Shown: one piece after another, positions 12,322 through 14,106 of the stretch | Position numbering within the stretch: position 1 is the stretch's first letter | Layout: each line of letters opens with the position of its first letter | Assembly (NCBI GenBank): GCA_006515795.1 | Contig: VFMC01000006.1 | Location: forward strand, 1 to 14,106 | Origin: Acidimicrobiaceae bacterium | GTDB taxonomy: Bacteria; Actinomycetota; Acidimicrobiia; Acidimicrobiales; Ilumatobacteraceae | DNA length: 14,106 nt | Direction: 5' to 3' | Notes under the pieces: generated by a model | Told to the model about the DNA's origin: nothing | Databases searched by the model: none | Seen by the model: only the letters and a program-made list of their open reading frames with translations | Program-made: the position numbers and the translations under genes

Positions 12322-14064
12322 ATGGCGATCGTCGAGGAGGATCTGGAGCGACTTCGCGCCACGGTCTCGATCGCCGACATCATCCAGCAGTACGTCGCCC
12401 TCAAGCGGGTCGGCCGCAACTGGATCGGGTTGTGCCCGTTCCATGGCGAACGCACGCCGTCGTTCAACGTTCGTGAGGAGACCGGTCGCTATCGGTGCTT
12501 CGGCTGTGGAGCGTCGGGCGATGTGTTCAAGTTCGTCCAGGAGATCGATCACGTCGATTTCGTGACGGCCGTCGAACAACTGGCGGTGAAGGTCGGCATT
12601 CAACTTCGATACACCACCGGTGGCGAGGGCCGCGACCGGCAGCGCCGCAAGCAGTTGGTCGAGGCGATGGGCCGCGCCTTCGACTGGTATCACGAGCGTC
12701 TGCTGTCGTCGCCCGATGCCCGCGAGGCGCGTGACTACCTCCGCCGGCGCGGGCTCGCCGGCGACGTCGCCCGCAGTTTCAAGCTCGGCTGGGCGCCAGA
12801 CGATTGGGATGCGCTGAGCAGCGAGCTCGGCGTCGGGGCCGAGGTGCTGCGCGAGACCGGCCTGGCGTTCACCAACAAGGCGGGGCGGTTGCAGGATTCG
12901 TTCCGCGCCCGGGTGATGTTCCCGATATACACCGAGAACGGCGACGCGGTGGCGTTCGGGGGTCGCATCCTGCCGGGCTCGTCCGATCCGGCGAAGTACA
13001 AGAACTCGTCGGAGACCACGATCTACGCGAAGTCGAAGACGCTCTACGGGCTCAACTGGGCCAAGGCCGACATCGTCGCCACCGACCAGGTGATCGTCTG
13101 CGAGGGCTACACCGACGTCATCGGATTCCATCGAGCCGGCCTTCGCCGGGCGGTGGCCACCTGTGGCACGGCGCTCACCGAGGAGCACGTGCGGATGATG
13201 AAGCGCTTCGCATCGAAGGTGGTGCTCGCCTTCGACGCCGACAAGGCCGGGCAGGGCGCCGCCGAACGCTTCTACGAGTGGGAGGAGAAGCACAAGGTGC
13301 AGGTCAGCGTGGCGCGTTTCCCGACCGGCAAGGATCCCGGCGACCTCAGCATCAGCGATCCCGACGCATTGCGTGCCGCCGTCGATGATGCCGTGCCGTT
13401 CCTCGGCTTCCGGCTGCAGCGCGTGCTCGACAGCGGCACGCTGCGTTCGCCCGAGGAGAAGGCGCGGATGGCGCAGCAGGCGATGAGCGTCGTGAACGAA
13501 CACCCCAGCGTCGATGTGCGCAAGCTGTACGCGGGCCAGGTCGCCACGAAGGTCGGTCTACCCGTCAACGACCTCGTCGCCGTCGCGGCCAAGGGTGGAC
13601 GGGCATACGTGCGGGTGGCGCCAACGCGCCAGGTGGGGTTGTCGGAGAACGCCGAGTTCGTGGCCGTCGCGATGCTGCTCCAGCAATGGAACGACGTGGC
13701 TGCCTGGTTGATCGAGGCCTTGTTCGCCGACGACGTCGCGAGGCGCGCCTTCGTCGCCTTGGCGGCCGGCAACGGCGTGCTCAACACAGCGCTCGACACG
13801 GCCGACCCGGAGGCGCGGGAGATGCTCGAGCGCGCCGCTGTCGCCGACTTCGATGCCGAACCGCTCGCCGAGGCCTGCAACCTCATCGCCGCCGCGGTGC
13901 GGCGCGAGCTCGGCCGTCGGGTGCACGTCACCGATCCCGACGTGATCCGCGCCGACACCGAGGCGCGGCGGTCGCTCGAGCTGCTCGAGTCGCCAGACAC
14001 AGCTCAGGAGGCGGCAAGCGTGTTGCTAGGGTGGCTCGAACGGCGCAGCGAGGAGCGTGAGTGA
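12322..14064 (+). CDS. dnaG: DNA primase
   Basis: Synthesises RNA primers at the replication fork together with the DnaB helicase. The 580-residue protein has the three expected parts. The N-terminal CHC2 zinc finger holds Cys38, His41, Cys59 and Cys62 (CPFHGERTPSF and YRCFGCGASGD). The TOPRIM catalytic core shows VCEGYTDVIGFHRAG with Glu261 and LAFDADKAGQGAA with Asp305/Asp307. The basic RNA-polymerase-like region includes VMFPIYTENGDAVAFGGR, then KYKNSSET. The C-terminal 150 residues are helical and variable, as usual for the helicase-binding domain. ATG 12322 gives the standard MAIVEEDLERLR opening and lies 7 bases after TAACCT. Its TGA stop overlaps the next gene's GTG (GTGA), matching the bacterial habit of pairing dnaG with the primary sigma factor. 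Very confident. Confidence 0.97.
   Translation: MAIVEEDLERLRATVSIADIIQQYVALKRVGRNWIGLCPFHGERTPSFNVREETGRYRCFGCGASGDVFKFVQEIDHVDFVTAVEQLAVKVGIQLRYTTGGEGRDRQRRKQLVEAMGRAFDWYHERLLSSPDAREARDYLRRRGLAGDVARSFKLGWAPDDWDALSSELGVGAEVLRETGLAFTNKAGRLQDSFRARVMFPIYTENGDAVAFGGRILPGSSDPAKYKNSSETTIYAKSKTLYGLNWAKADIVATDQVIVCEGYTDVIGFHRAGLRRAVATCGTALTEEHVRMMKRFASKVVLAFDADKAGQGAAERFYEWEEKHKVQVSVARFPTGKDPGDLSISDPDALRAAVDDAVPFLGFRLQRVLDSGTLRSPEEKARMAQQAMSVVNEHPSVDVRKLYAGQVATKVGLPVNDLVAVAAKGGRAYVRVAPTRQVGLSENAEFVAVAMLLQQWNDVAAWLIEALFADDVARRAFVALAAGNGVLNTALDTADPEAREMLERAAVADFDAEPLAEACNLIAAAVRRELGRRVHVTDPDVIRADTEARRSLELLESPDTAQEAASVLLGWLERRSEERE
14050..14055 (+). promoter_or_regulatory. Shine-Dalgarno site of the gene after dnaG
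   Basis: GAGGAG inside the end of dnaG lies 5 bases before GTG 14061, the same sequence and spacing as at the AIM24 gene. It decides the start of the partial downstream gene. Confidence 0.65.
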
Positions 14065-14106
14065 CCGACGGGGGACTGGAAGCGCCGAACGACTCTGCAC
14101 CTTTCG
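14061..14106 (+). CDS. Start of a downstream gene, possibly the primary sigma factor (partial)
   Basis: GTG 14061 overlaps the dnaG stop as GTGA and has a GAGGAG site 5 bases upstream. The frame is open to the window edge and begins MTDGGLEAPNDSAPF, which is too short and too low in information to identify. In many bacteria dnaG is followed directly by rpoD/sigA, whose N-terminus is acidic and variable, so a sigma factor is the natural guess from gene order alone. Existence of a gene here is well supported; identity is inference. Confidence 0.6.
   Translation, partial: MTDGGLEAPNDSAPF

Noticed and set aside
11035..13503. An 822-codon minus-strand frame opposite TerC and DnaG.
   Set aside because: His/Arg/Asp-rich shadow translation typical of GC-rich antisense; the plus strand carries two unmistakable genes.

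Overview
The window is GC-rich, densely coded bacterial chromosome. The codon bias, gene set and repeated TANNNT boxes 6-8 bases upstream of start codons (a leaderless-transcript signature) suggest a high-GC actinobacterium. An Acidimicrobiia-like lineage (Ilumatobacter/Microthrix type) is my best guess, but no marker here proves it.

Layout. At 26-942 lies an aldo/keto reductase that looks broken near its 3' end. At 964-4395 a same-strand run encodes a GroES-like protein, HisI (histidine biosynthesis), TrpE (tryptophan biosynthesis) and an MFS transporter, tightly spaced or overlapping. From 4396 to 5803 is a 1.4-kb scar of accessory DNA. It holds a frameshifted gene fragment, one apparently intact small membrane/coiled-coil gene on the minus strand, a piece of a 'CNNGWM'-type hypothetical gene, an IS30-family transposase remnant with three inferred indels, and a possible helix-turn-helix scrap.

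Housekeeping genes then resume. A YgfZ/GcvT-like protein (5804-6526) converges with an M50 site-2-type protease carrying a TPR-like tail (7762-6527), their stop codons back to back. Divergent from the protease across 66 bp is pyruvate phosphate dikinase (7829-10498). AIM24-family and TerC-family genes (10532-12279) follow, joined by a TGATG overlap, then DNA primase (12322-14064). A GTG start overlapping the primase stop opens a gene cut by the window edge; by usual bacterial gene order this may be the primary sigma factor.

I see no new multi-gene system. The points most worth a second look are the recurrent leaderless-type promoters, the decayed island and its conceptually repairable IS30 transposase, the damaged aldo/keto reductase, the Val in place of the regulatory Thr next to the catalytic His of PPDK, and the unclear start of the MFS gene. 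No rRNA, tRNA or CRISPR array was recognised.
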